A DNA stretch of 55,314 bases from Candolleomyces eurysporus (taxonomy: Eukaryota; Basidiomycota; Agaricomycetes; Agaricales; Psathyrellaceae). Numbering within the stretch: the first letter of the stretch is position 1; the number at the start of each line of letters is the position of its first letter. The DNA is taken from the NCBI GenBank assembly GCA_027579435.1, contig JANBPK010000964.1:1-55314 (forward strand), in the 5' to 3' direction. Of this stretch, positions 10,871 to 22,101 are shown one piece after another. Position numbers and translations under genes: made by a program. The notes under the pieces are model-generated. The model saw only the letters and a program-made list of their open reading frames with translations. It was not told where the DNA came from and searched no databases.

Positions 10871-12625
10871 TGGCATTGCAACCCTATCCTTGCGACACGC
10901 TTACACCTAGCAGTATATGGCCGGTACATATGCACCGTCTCCGCGACGTTCGACTTCGCGAACTGTGATCTAACCTGTCTCTCAATCCCCTAGTTGCTAG
11001 TTTGACTTTACTGGTAAGCCTACTCCTCCGAATTGTGGTTCATCAACGTGTATCGCTCAAGCTTCAATAGGTCTGCGACTACCTTTACACCTTAGAACTG
11101 GAGGTTAGACTTTACCTTGATTTATTTCTGGAGACAATCTCACTAGGAATTGGCCCATTGCAGGTCTCCCTTGTCTGGCCGNAAAAAATGGAACATATCC
11201 AAGGTCATTTTCCTCTTCGCACGGTATTCGCCTTTCATCGATGTACCAATGGTGTTCATTTGTGCGTACCTCTTCTTCCTTTTCCATCAAAGATCCGATT
11301 TGATTCCCTATATTTTCGAAAAATTCTAGTTTATTTCAACGCGAGCAGATCCCTTGAGGTGTGTTTCTTCGCGCCGACCACTTTTGTGGCTACTCACGAA
11401 CTAGATACTCCAAGTTCTTTACCCAAGTCTGTAGACGACTCGACCAGGCCAACATCTGTACGTCCACGGAGCCTACCGCCCCATCTACTCTCCACTTTCA
11501 ACAGAACTCTGCGCACTGACTTGTGCTCTCTAGGGTTAGTAAGCATCGGGATTTTGTCGACAGAGGCCATTCTCGTTATTCGAACGCACGGGCTAGTGGG
11601 TGGAACACGAATCTTTCTGATCTATTTGATCGTCCAATGTGTGGTATGTCCATTTCTCAATACGGTTCAAGGTATGAGCTCAATGCAGTTTCTACGCCGC
11701 GCTTTAGCTTCTATGCTTTGCTGTGATTGCCATCCTCGGTATTTCCAGCCGGGCCTGGACCTGTAAGCTCACGTTTAGAGGGTCATTGCCTTTGTCTACT
11801 ACTACCTCTCTTTCTTGCACCTATCATAGATGTTCCGCCACCCATATGGAGCCACGGTTGCCGGCTCGCTCGGACGCCCCCAAACGGCCGTCTAATATTC
11901 CTCGCGATTGTTGCGCTACTCATTCATGAGACTAGTGAGTGACTTGGGCCACGAGTCCCTTCGAAATTTGGTACTGATTCGAGAACTCAAGTCGTAATGG
12001 TTATCACGCTTTATGTCGGATGGACAAAATATCGCAACCAGCAACGCACTCCCTTAATCAGGATTTTGTATCGCGATGGGACTCTTTATTTCGTTCTTAT
12101 TTTCAGTAAGTACATGCCTTGGTTCCTGACACTCACCTCGGGTCACTGACGAGCGTGGTGTCATGTCGTCTTGACATCCAGTGGTTTCGTTAGCGGGTAT
12201 CATTAACATCAAGGCAAACACTGTGCGCCCGATCTTCGTTCACCCTCTACAGGAGCTCTTCTAACATCCCTGAATATATAGCAAGAGAATACCGGCCTTT
12301 TTTCACTGTAAGCTTTACTTCATCCTTTGCTTATTTGGCTCCATTTCTAGGCACTTATACCAGTTTCTCATTGAACCGTTTCTTTTTTTCTCATTGCCAT
12401 AGCTTCCAACGCGTCATGCACAGCGTCCTCTCAACGCGAATCATCCTCCAGGCTCGAAAGGCTGCCTCAAGCACTGAAGACCAGCCTATCGAAGGAATTC
12501 CGCTATCGTTCACGACGACAGAAGGGACAGATATACCCAAAATGATGACAACAGAAGAGGAAGGAGGAGAGAGCCGATATCCGTCTGTTGTGGTAATTTC
12601 ACCAAAGCACAACGAGAACGTATAA
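10805..12625 (+). CDS. DUF6533 seven-helix membrane protein (copy A)
   Basis: Fourteen exons: 10805-10861, 10914-10923, 10994-11013, 11071-11103, 11164-11261, 11330-11358, 11415-11457, 11534-11643, 11708-11762, 11830-11934, 11992-12105, 12182-12222, 12282-12307, 12403-12625. The frame holds throughout if the N at 11182, beside an A homopolymer, is dropped; 320 residues. Diagnostic parts are YMAVASLTLLVCDYLYTLEL across exons 2-4, KWNISKVIFLFARYSPFIDV, STEAILVIRTHGLVGG, PLIRILYRDGT and RVMHSVLSTRIILQARKAA. The tail after the last helix is polar with Glu/Thr clusters. First of three tandem plus-strand copies. Function unknown; a membrane sensor or receptor role is speculation. Frames around 11158-11929 that ignore splicing are artefacts of reading through introns. 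Confidence 0.88.
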
Positions 12626-12813
12626 TTATAAGTTTTTATAGAGCAAGTTTCACTACCATAGAGACTGTAGTTGGACAGGATTTTAATGAATGGTGTTGAG
12701 ATAGGATAGTATTAACTGAATTGGTCCTTGGCACTCTCTGCTGCTTTCAAACTTCACACACATACCCATGCACCGCTGCGCGTGCGTGCTCCCTTACTAC
12801 CCAACCTGGAGCC

Positions 12814-13150
12814 ATGGAAAGAGGCGTGTTGACTCGCAATCCCTGTCCAGTCTTCTCTCAACACTATGGTTCCAATCGGGTATGCGTCAAGGCGATATGA
12901 CCGTCGGTATTGCTGATGACCCCTGCACCGTTTGCCTACCCCTAGGCAGTATAGAGCTGGTAAAAGTTTTCGTTGGAATGCCCAACAATAGAAACTGTGA
13001 TCTGAGGCCGCCTCGATCCCGCAGTGGTTAACTTGGCTTTGTTCGTGAGTTCCCTGCATTAATGCAATCCTCAGCCAGAGGTAGAGTATCGAAAAGATAT
13101 ACAGAACCAGCTTGAAAGGTATTTAGAAATACTCACCGGTAGAGAGCGAG
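12814..13150 (+). pseudogene. Truncated DUF6533 relic (exons 1-4 only)
   Basis: The promoter block and first exons match copy C. An ATG at 12814 opens an exon-1-like stretch ending in AAG at 12891, but the donor is now gcgata instead of gtgag. A 10-nt exon-2 equivalent (12950-12959) still sits between a cag and a gtaaa donor, and a 20-nt exon-3 equivalent (13025-13044) keeps gcag before it and gtgag after it. An exon-4-like stretch near 13117-13144 carries an in-frame TAG. Then homology stops and PPxY-gene homology begins. This is the clearest sign of unequal recombination in the array. Confidence 0.65.
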
Positions 13151-13164
13151 GTTGGCGTGTTGCT

Positions 13165-13560
13165 GAGAACCGCAGACCAAGAATCGGGTATACGCATCCA
13201 ATCGGAATGGCGCTTCCTGATATGAACGAATGCGCCAAAATCCAGCAAATTCCTATCGCGAATGCAAGCCTGACGGTCGACAGCTGAGCATCAGTAATAG
13301 GACCGTCGCCGACACTAGGTTGGAGGCGTCCAGCTGAGCACCAGTTACTTATCCAGTTTCCAAACCTTGCTCATTTCGGTGCATCCGGAAGTGACAGAGT
13401 ACAGCATCCTAGCTTCGATTTCATGATTTGAATGAGGTAGTGGAGAGGAAAGGCGCAACGTGAATAGGGCTAGCTGCCGCTAACATACTCCGCTGTGGTC
13501 AGCACAAGCGCACCGAAGATGCTGCTATGGTTGGTTGAGTCCTTGTGGTTAGTGTAATAC
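13165..13560 (+). pseudogene. Decayed 3' half of a PPxY membrane-protein gene
   Basis: DNA similarity to 9745-10226 is patchy but collinear. The GGTATAC stretch, the part encoding MLQIQQ (here CCAAAATCCAGCA), the ATTGCAAGCCTGATGG region, the GGTTGGAGG segment, and CTCATTTCGG followed by the GACAGAGTACAGC run can all be followed. A CCGCTAACATACTCC stretch stands where G1 encodes its C-terminal PPSY. Internal stops and indels remove any open frame and the 5' half is absent. Confidence 0.6.
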
Positions 13561-14215
13561 TGAGACGATTCTTCGGAATACGATGAAAACTCGTTGAAAT
13601 ATTTCGCTGCGAGATCGTGAGGAACGTTTGAGGGACACGATCGTGCGGGAAATTTAAAGTTTAAACTTAAAGTGTGTGGGCTAGGCCCTCGGCAACCAAA
13701 TGTCCGCCGACTTGAAGAGCTTCACAGGTATTGGCGCCGAAGCCGCCGGCGCAAATTTTCCTTCCCATGAAACGATGTCTGTCAACTTGGGCAATATTTT
13801 TCGACACTCTGATCGAGCACGTCTCGAACTGTCAAATCCTCTCGGAGAAGAGGCCATTCTCAATCGTTCGTTTCGAAGGAAGGAGCTGCTCAGGAGGATG
13901 CCTGGCTCAGCCTGGGTCCTCCAGGGAATACAGACCTCCGAACAAGTTTGCTGTCATTGCCGTTGATTGGACTGAATACAAATATATTGGCGTACTGTCG
14001 ACTGGGAACCGAAGCTTAAAACCGTCCTGACAAACTCAATTTACTCGGCTTCCTTTGGACCTTTAAGCCTTTCAACGTACCCATGCACCTCAACGTGTGC
14101 ATGTTCCCCCACCACTCAGCTAGGAGCTAACGTCGACGTCGAAGGAGGAGTTACTATGTCTGAGGCTGTCGTGGGTATTCCGATTGGTTTTGCCCCGCCT
14201 CTCATGAAGGTGAGA
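13165..14215 (+). repeat. Segmental duplication, unit 2
   Basis: Counterpart of 9745-10870: PPxY relic, spacer, then the start of DUF6533 copy B in the same order and orientation. The spacer at 13590-13900 aligns with 10250-10560, and the DUF6533 upstream block at 14005-14125 with 10640-10795. Confidence 0.75.
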
Positions 14216-15895
14216 TCACGACATGGTCCCTTGCCACACATACTTACGTCCAACAGTGTATGTCCGGTACGCCCTTTCACTGGGATGTTCGACTCCGCAA
14301 GCTGTAACCTGCATTGCTTTTCCAGTTGTTGGTTTGACTTTGTTGGTGAGCTCACTGGGCCTACACAATCAGCGTGTATAGATCACATTTTAATAGGTCT
14401 GTGACTATCTGCACACCCTGGAGTTGGAGGTAAGCTTTTGCCGGGCCCACCGCTGGCGACAACATTTCTTATCATCAAGCCAGGTCTCCCTTATTTGGTC
14501 TCGAAGATGGAACATGGTCAAGATCATTTTCTTTTATGCGCGGTATTCGCCTTTCGTTGACGTCCCTTTGGTATTTGTTTGTGAGTTTCTCCCCGCCCTT
14601 CTCCCTGGAAGATTCGACCTGAGCTTCCCAAATTAAAGTTCAATTCAACACGAGTAGATCCCTCGAGGTTCGCTTCTTCGTGCTAATTTCTTTTTGTCTC
14701 CTCACGGACTATTTATCTGTCCAGTTCTACACTCAATACTGTCGACAACTCGACCGGGCCACTATTTGTACGTCCGCTGAGTCCACCGCCCCAATTCCTC
14801 TCTGCCTCTCACTACGCACCGAAACTGACTTTTGATTCCGTCTCAAGGGCTAATTACCATCGGGATCTTGTCGACAGAGGCCGTCCTCGTTATTCGGACT
14901 CACGGACTGGTCGGTGGTACGCGAAAGTATCTGATTTACTTGATAACTCAATATGCGGTACGTCCGCTTCCAAACTCTCCTGGTCAGGAAGTAATGTTAA
15001 CATCTCGCTGGTCTCACGACAGCTTCTATGCCTCACTGTATTTGTCGTCATTGGTGTTTCCACTTCGTTCTGGATCTGTAAGTTCGAGATTACGTCTCAT
15101 TATCTTGAAGATGAATATCTGCTTATACTATCCGGTTTTCTTTCCTCATAATAGATAATCCACCACCGAGCTGGGATTATGGTTGTCAATCCGCGCAGAC
15201 GCCTGGATATGGTCGTTTGGCATTCCTTGGGTTCATCTTGTTACTAATTCATGAGATTAGTGAGTTGCGTCCTTGGATGTACGCGCTTGATACTGATTTG
15301 AGACCCTCCAGTCGTTATGGCCATCACACTCCATGCCGGATGGACAAAATATCGCGATCAGCAACGCACTCCGTTAATTAGGATTTTGTATCGCGATGGG
15401 ACCATTTATTTCATTCTGACTTCCTGTGAGTGAATACCTTGGTTCCTGGCATCCAATCGCATGGCTTATGAGGATGATTCTGTCTCGCAATTAGTGATTT
15501 CTCTAGCGAGTATCATCAATAGCGTCACCAACTCTGTACGTCCAATTTGCAAAGACCCTAACTCTCGCAGGCACCTTGCTAATGATATCAAAAATTCTCT
15601 AGCAAGAGAATACGGCTCTCCTTGCAGTGTAAGTTCTTCATTAGCGCTCGTGCGACACGTCGCTGACCTTATTGCTGCCGTCCACAGTTTTCAACGTGTC
15701 GTGCACAGCATTCTTTCGACACGAATTATCCTCCAGGCTCGTAAAGCGGCTTTTAGTACCGAAGAAGACCCTATCGGAGGGCTCCCGCTGTCCGCTCTCA
15801 ATCGTTTGGAAGAAACAACGCAATTGACGACGACGACTACAAAGGGGGAGGAAGAGGATACGTATCAGTCTGCTGCGCTGAATTCACACAGTTAA
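14156..15895 (+). CDS. DUF6533 seven-helix membrane protein (copy B)
   Basis: Fourteen exons: 14156-14209, 14257-14266, 14326-14345, 14397-14429, 14484-14580, 14639-14667, 14725-14767, 14848-14957, 15023-15077, 15155-15259, 15312-15425, 15495-15535, 15603-15628, 15688-15895; 314 residues with no N and no disruption. Exon lengths match copy A except the first and last. It begins MSEAVVGIPIGFAP, close to MSEAVEGVVPIGFAP of copy A, so these two are sister copies. Splicing exons 2-4 gives CMSVVGLTLLVCDYLHTLEL. Other hallmarks are ARYSPFVDVP, STEAVLVIRTHGLVGG, RTPLIRILYRDGT and RVVHSILSTRIILQARKAA. The cytosolic tail has a run of Thr and Glu. Confidence 0.88.
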
Positions 15896-15959
15896 AACAA
15901 CAGCATGTGATCTTGGGTTTTCGTTGAGTGAATCTGTGTGCTATATTATAGTTGAAAGG

Positions 15960-16136
15960 GATCCTAATGTACGGTATTGAGATAGGGGTAATCTTGACTG
16001 GATTGGTCTTCGGCACTCTCCGCTGGCAACTGAAACCTGTCTCGATAACCTCCTGTCAACCTTTACATGCATACCGCTACACGTCTGCTTGTGCGAATCT
16101 GCTTGTGCAATTTTCCTTAATACCCAGTTTGGAGCC
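15960..16136 (+). promoter_or_regulatory. Upstream region of DUF6533 copy C
   Basis: Conserved with the upstream regions of copies A, B and the relic. It closely resembles 12700-12813: ggtattgagataggg, then cggcactctccgctgg, then an acctttacatgcata stretch, and a pyrimidine-rich run with cagtttggagcc ending directly at the ATG. Confidence 0.5.
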
Positions 16137-17899
16137 ATGGAAGGAGGAGTGTTCGATAACTCTGTGGAGTCTCTCGACACCACGGCTCCAACTGGGTATG
16201 CAACGACTGCCGTCAAGGTGAGCTTGCATTATAATCAGTTTTTTGGCACTAATCCTTGCGGTATTTACTGTAGTTCATGGCCGGTAATGTTCTTTCGCTG
16301 AGAATTTCGACCTCGAAAGCTGTGACCTGACATTGCCTCGATCCCCCAGTTGTCAGTTTGACGTTGTTCGTGAGTCCTGCACCAAGTCGGTCCCTCGGTT
16401 TGTATCGCTCACGGCTTCTCATAGGTTTGTGACTATCTGTACACCCTTGACCTGGAGGTCTCTTGCCTGTCTCCTTCCTGTAGAAGGTTTTGATTGAACC
16501 TCAATCCAGGTCGCTCTCATCTGGCCGAGAAGATGGAACCTCGTCAAATTCCTTTACTTCTGGGCTCGGTACTCACCGTTTATTGATGTACCCATGGTGT
16601 TTGTTTGTGAGTGATCCCTTGTCCCTTCACTCGTGCCCCTCGGTTTCAATATGGAATCCAGTCTATTTCAACACGAGTACATCCCTCAAGGTAGGTGCGC
16701 TTCTTCGTGACGATTCTATTTCGATACCACTCACGAAATATTGTCATTCAAGTTCCTTATCGAAGATTGTAAGCGAATCGATCAGGCCAATGCTTGTACG
16801 TTGAGCTCGTTCATCTCCACTTTATCAATCATGCTCGGAATCCGGTTTTGATAACCAATGCCGTCTGAAGGGTTAATCACTACCGGAATAATATCGACCG
16901 AGGCCATCCTCGTCATTCGAACCTACGGAATAGTCGGCGGTTCACGAAAGTTCTTGATTTACTTGGTTACTCAATTTACAGTATGTCTCGAACTAGTCGC
17001 TTGACTATGCCATCCGAGTAGCTTAGGAGAGAACACAACTGACTTATGGCATCCAACAGCTTCTATGCTGCGTTACTTTTGTCATCCTTGGCATTTCCCT
17101 CCCGTCTTGGATCTGTAAGTCCACGTCAACACCCATCACCTCACCGACGGCTCACGACTGATCATTTCCCCTCGCACTAGACGGACCACCGCCGACTGGG
17201 TACACTGGCTGCTTCCTTTGGAGCACGCCCGGAGTGGGACATCTACTATTCATTACATTCATCATCATCGTCGTCCATGAGATTAGTGAGTGTCCTGATC
17301 ATGAGCCCCCTCCGAAGTGTTGATACTAGCTCGAGGCTTCGAGTTCTTATGGCCATCACACTTGTCGTCGGATGGAGAAAATACCGGGGTCAGCACCGTA
17401 CTCCTTTGATCTGGATCTTGTATCGCGATGGGACACNTTTTTTTTGTCCTCACAGCCGGTGAGTGAGCATGTTGACCATTAGGTTGTAATCCACGTTTAC
17501 ACTGCTACGGTGAAGCGGTCTCGCTAGCGAACATCATCAACATTGTCGCAAACTCTGTACGGCCCGATTTCGAATATTTTCCTCCTCCAAATATTCTCTA
17601 ATCCAGTTTTAATAGCAAGGAGCAGTAGGACTTTTTACGGTGTAAGTGCTTCAATTGACATGCGAAGCAATTGCTCATCCAGCTGTGGTCACAGGTTCCA
17701 GCGCGTCGTACACAGCATCCTCTGCACGCGTATTATTCTCCAAGTTCGCAAAGTAGCTTCGGAAGAAAGGCCTATTGAATTCCAACTAACGGATATCAGT
17801 TCCTCGACGGCTAGGGCAACGCAAATATCGACCGAAGCCGAGGGGTCGGGGTGTCATCAGTCAGTTGGCACAACTCGAATCCAGAACGAGAACGTATGA
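16137..17899 (+). CDS. DUF6533 seven-helix membrane protein (copy C)
   Basis: Fourteen exons: 16137-16217, 16274-16283, 16350-16369, 16425-16457, 16510-16606, 16662-16690, 16753-16795, 16871-16980, 17060-17114, 17181-17285, 17344-17458, 17516-17556, 17616-17641, 17695-17899; 322 residues once the N at 17437, next to a T run, is dropped. The start exon encodes MEGGVFDNSVES and has no match to the first exons of A and B, but is like that of the 12814 relic. Hallmarks are FMAVVSLTLFVCDYLYTLDL, WARYSPFIDVP, STEAILVIRTYGIVGG and RVVHSILCTRIILQVRKVA. No coding relic precedes it, unlike copies A and B. Confidence 0.87.
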
Positions 17900-19240
17900 C
17901 TATCATTATATAGTACATAGTAAAGCGCTGCGGGCAGCTTAGTTTGGGATACCAGAATGATAGAAAATCAGACGCGATAGGGATTTCTATGAGGGTAAGA
18001 TGCACTGTCTTGAATAGCCCCGCCATCCTACGAGTCAACAGCCCGGTATAGTAGCGATAGGGTCGCCCCTCTTCTCTCTACCGTGAATACGCTCCCTTCC
18101 GCCGGCCTTCGTCAAACTTGTCGAGGTTCCCGGTGTTTTGAATTTGCCATTCTCCCAAGGCGACGCACTCTTCCTCAGAGAGACCGAGTAAACAAATTCT
18201 GGGAAGCCGGGCGCCTCACCGCTGCCTGAATCTGATACGGTCATGGAGGTGGGTTACTTAGGTAGGAGAGTTGAATGCCAGCGAAGTCTCGGATGGAGAA
18301 AGCACGAAAACAAAAGGTAACTTGTAGGTGAGTAGAGTACTGATCTTCTCTGACGGTCAGAGCATATGACCTCATGGGATCCAACGTACTGACGTACTCT
18401 CCAGCTTCCTGCTGTTAAGACGGAGCCATTAGCAGAGAGTACCAGGCTGTGCGGCGGGTCTAGACGTATTCAGATATAGATTCGACCTTTGAGAGGAGTT
18501 GGCAGCTCAATTCAAGTGTCAAGACTGCATATTTGTACTCAATTGACGTGCTGCACGCCCTCGCGAACGAGACGGGTCATCTAGCACAAGTCGCTTTGGG
18601 TGACATTTGTACTTTTGCGCTCTCTAACAGCCACCAGAAAACGGTGCCATACTCTGCTTCATGTTGGCTCTCCTTCGGGAGATTGTACAAGGCCAGGGAA
18701 TGAAACTAAGACCGGTTGCGGCGCTCGACTCTGGCGCTAACTAGTAACCGCCACCGTCAATGTGGCTATGCTTCGGCCGGCCTCGATTCCGGAGCCCGCC
18801 GTTTTCACCTTCGATTCATCAAAACTTGGTTCTGATCCACCACGACGACTTTTGAAAAACCTTCGACTGGGCTTCTACCACAGCTCTCGAGAGCTGGCAT
18901 CCCTGAGTCGCACAAACCCTAAACCTCGCTCGAGTTCTGACCGAGGGCGACATCGCCAAAGTCAAGTATGCTGCAAATGACGAGGTATCCGAGGGAAGAG
19001 GGGTTGGTGGCACGGGTCGAAGTTTAAAATACATGATTGTTATCTTATTCAGTGAGCACCTTCGTAGGATACTAATACGCTGCAGGCAGCCTAATCGAAG
19101 ACGTCGGACTACGGGACTCTTGGGCCAGGCCTGCTTAAAGATTCGCTAAATCGAATGACTGCCCAACTGTCACAGAACCTGTTTCTGCCATCAAGCAAGG
19201 TCTTTGATTTGACGTGAATTTACTATACAACATGTACCAA
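17900..19240. other. Intergenic, no supported gene
   Basis: Contains short frames on both strands (a 69-codon minus frame at 18035-18244 and a 72-codon plus frame at 18762-18980). The 18035-18244 frame reads somewhat protein-like but has no splice-supported continuation or paralogue in the window. I see no RNA gene or clear repeat. Confidence 0.45.
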
Positions 19241-20502
19241 TCAAGGAGGAGATGCTGCTGCCTGAACCGCGCGGCCATCCTCCGAAGTTCCAACAACAGC
19301 CTGGTACGAGGGAGGCTCATCTTGTATTACCACGGCAGCATTTCCGCCGTCCCTTCGGCCATTACTACCCTCTCCGCCACCGGTCAGCTGCAAGCCCGCA
19401 GAAGTAACTGGTAGATTCGAAAGTCTGCCACTAGTACCCTGAGGCGAGTTGCCGCTCTGCCCCGGGGAGGCGAAGTGAACGGGTTCCGGGAAGCTGAGCG
19501 TCACCGGTACCGGTGTTAGTCCACTGCTTCCTGGACTTGAGCGGCTCTCGATAGGTTCGATATTGGAGTCCATCAGGAGAGCAATATGCGCACGCAACTC
19601 TTGAATCTTGTTTTGCGTCTCTTCCGACGAACTGCCCATCGATACCAGGTCGTCGATTTGCGATAACAGCTGCTGGATTTGTAGCATTCGATGGTGAAGC
19701 GTGGATGGGCTTGGATGGTGTGTATCCGGCGCAACGGCTCCGGGCTCTCGAGATGCGAGCGGTGAGTCGCTGTCCTGAGTCCTTGAATCGGCCCCGGACT
19801 GGTGGTCGACTTCCATCAGCGCCGCAATCCCCCTTCTCAACTGTATGATCTTCATCATCTCCAACGAATGCTCTCCATAACCTCCGCTCGGTGCTGCACT
19901 CGTTAAGCTACTCAGCTGGTTCACCATCGCTTGCGTCCTTTGCATTCGTTGCGTAAGTGTAAGTCCGGTGATGTCTCCAAATTCGGCCTCTATGGGCAAG
20001 GTGTCTTCATTTGGAGAACGTCCAAGTCGGATTTCGGTATGCGAGACGGAGGAAACGAGGTCAAACGCCGTAACGAGTTGGTCCGTTTGAGATCCATCGT
20101 AGGTCGGGAGACCCTGCGCCAGGTCTGTACTTTGTCGTCGAACTGTCCGGACCGATCTGGTATTATGTATAGGTAAGACGCTCGACTGCGTCCTTCGTTG
20201 AGGGACTACAGAATTCCGTTATTATCGAGGTGAGGACAATCCAGTGTTTGGGGTACTGTAATACACGTACGAGTGGCCTTGTAATACGCAGTGCCCCTCC
20301 GGTCCCTTGATCTTATAAACTTTGCGACGGACAAAAGGATAGCCAACAAGGCGATAATTCCTACACATACGCCAGCGATTAGACCTACAGTTCCGGGAGC
20401 ATCCTTCTCGGCAGGCACGGAGTTTGAATTCGAGGTCCACGCCGTGCCGTCGGCCCAATGGATATCGTCGGGGCTGATACTGCTACTGCCTGAGTTCGAC
20501 AT
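19241..20502 (-). CDS. Single-pass membrane protein with PPxY motif (G2)
   Basis: Exons 20502-20271 and 20205-19241 on the minus strand, phase 1 exactly as in G1; 398 residues. A polar N-terminus precedes one membrane helix at about residues 38-60, then a basic stop (KFIRSRDRR). An LPTY motif replaces the N-side PPRY of G1, followed by TDQLVTAFDLVSS, equivalent to PSAFALVSS of G1. Two helical units follow: TQRMQRTQAMVNQL with HSLEMMKI, and LHHRMLQIQQLLSQI. PPSY is at about 375-378, near the C-terminus. Same family as G1 and G3; the first intron falls at the same site. Ligase-adaptor function is inferred from the motifs only. Confidence 0.8.
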
Positions 20503-21084
20503 CGGGGCGCTTTATTTGGTTTGGGTTGGTCGGGTGGTCAATATAAGAGTTTCGTAAAGCGATAAGAGCACTGTGCTCTCCGACGACTTATCTCGTCTAT
20601 TTATACTTGTTCGGCGGAGGCATTAGGGAATGCGATGCTTGCTGCGCAGCAGGTCTAGGTGTACGTACGAAAAGAGACCAGGGACGTAATATAGCTCAGA
20701 AATCAGGCATGCGCTATGTTTATAACAGCACAAGTCGAGCACTCCTTTGATAACATCGGAATGGATGGACCATGTGGTACTGGGATAATCTGACAGCGAT
20801 GGGCATTCTTCCATGGATCACGGTCGATGAACAATGTCACGTTGAATTGAATTTCGATTCTTCTTCGGAGAATCATACTATGACATGGATTCGACACTCA
20901 GATCATAGATGGAGAAAGCCAAGTCATCGGCGGTAGCCCAAGTCCGTTTGGCTAGGTCGATCAGCTTGGCAGCAATTGCTTTGACTTGAACCGCGACTCT
21001 CGGCCAACTTCCTTTCGATACCCAAAGTGACACCCTCCAAACAAGACACTCTAGCTACTCTTCACTACCCAGCGTCTGTTTTAA
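20503..21084. other. Intergenic
   Basis: Upstream region of G2 (read leftward). Two overlapping minus-strand frames at 20623-20897 have no family-like content. Nothing else supported. Confidence 0.45.
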
Positions 21085-21345
21085 ATGAGTCGCTCCAACC
21101 AAGCTTTGGCAACGTCCGTATTTACTTGGTGTGCAACCAACCTCCCCAAGCTGCACACTCGTTTGCTACGAGGTGGGCTCTTGCTTCTCGACCAGAACGA
21201 CAGTATGAATGCCGCTCTACACGCTCTCTTTCCCAAGGTAATCTCGCGTGCTTGTGATGCGGTGAAGATGGTTCTAGCCAATCCTTGTAGAGTTAATTTG
21301 GAGAAAGATTGGCCGAGTCCTTCTCCAGTTGAGGTTTGGAACTAG
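21085..21345 (+). CDS. Small hypothetical ORF
   Basis: An 86-codon frame from ATG to TAG with moderate leucine content (LHTRLLRGGLLLL). A plausible gtaatc donor after FPK at 21236 suggests it could be exon 1 of a larger gene running towards 21743, where a partly duplicated coding-like stretch lies. I do not recognise it and a full model could not be built. Confidence 0.25.
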   Translation: MSRSNQALATSVFTWCATNLPKLHTRLLRGGLLLLDQNDSMNAALHALFPKVISRACDAVKMVLANPCRVNLEKDWPSPSPVEVWN

Positions 21346-21623
21346 ATTGCTGTTGAGAGTTTCAACTGCACTCCTGGTACACCTGTCAAAGTGCCTTAGC
21401 AATCTGGGTGGTCCACGAGTACACTCATATCGATCCCACCTGAGTTCTGCGAGCTAAACGCACCCGTACACTCTCTAAGCCGTGTTCTTCTTTCGCGCTT
21501 CTATGTGGTAAGTTCCCTTGCTAGGGACTCTCTGTGCTACGAGACTTTCCGCCCCTGCCTTCCAAACGCCGTCAATTCTAGCGCTGCTTATTGTTGGCCG
21601 CTCTTAGAGCAAACTACACATAC

Positions 21624-21743
21624 TTGGGCCATCAGCGCGTGTTTGATGTCGAAGAGTCTTTCAGGTTGGCTGGATTCCGGTGGCAAAGGATATCAATCAC
21701 ATGATGGGGGAGGGTGCTGGGAACTTTGTCAAAGAAGCGACTA
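21624..21743 (+). repeat. Diverged local duplicate, copy 1
   Basis: Aligns with 22102-22230 around the shared core gtgttngaatgt/tgtcgaaga, then gtctttcaggttggctgg opposite ctctttcaggctaactgg. In one frame copy 1 reads RVFDVEESFRLAGF, and copy 2 reads NVEDSFRLTGF. The end shows FVKEAT versus TAAKEAS. Probably exons of an old tandemly duplicated gene. Confidence 0.45.
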
Positions 21744-22101
21744 GGTATGTAGTAGATTCTTTTGTTTTGAATACGGTGTAGTACTCCTTTCTGTGGCCTC
21801 AACGGTGTATGAATAGCAACCCATATTTCTGAAAGCTTAGCATGATTGAATAAACGTCCCAGGCCGCCGGTGGCAAATGGCGGCTGGCGCCTGTCTAAGT
21901 ATTGCCTAGTTTGGGGTACGGCAGCCGACAATAACCCCTTGCTCCCCTTGTTCTAGGACTGACTGAAGGGTGTCCTCGACAATGGATACTAGTTGAATGG
22001 GACGACGTATAAATACGTCCTCTCCCACTTTATATTGGTATTCGACCGAACCCCACACGCATACCACTACCGAATATGCAGAGTATCGAACTACGCGCAG
22101 A

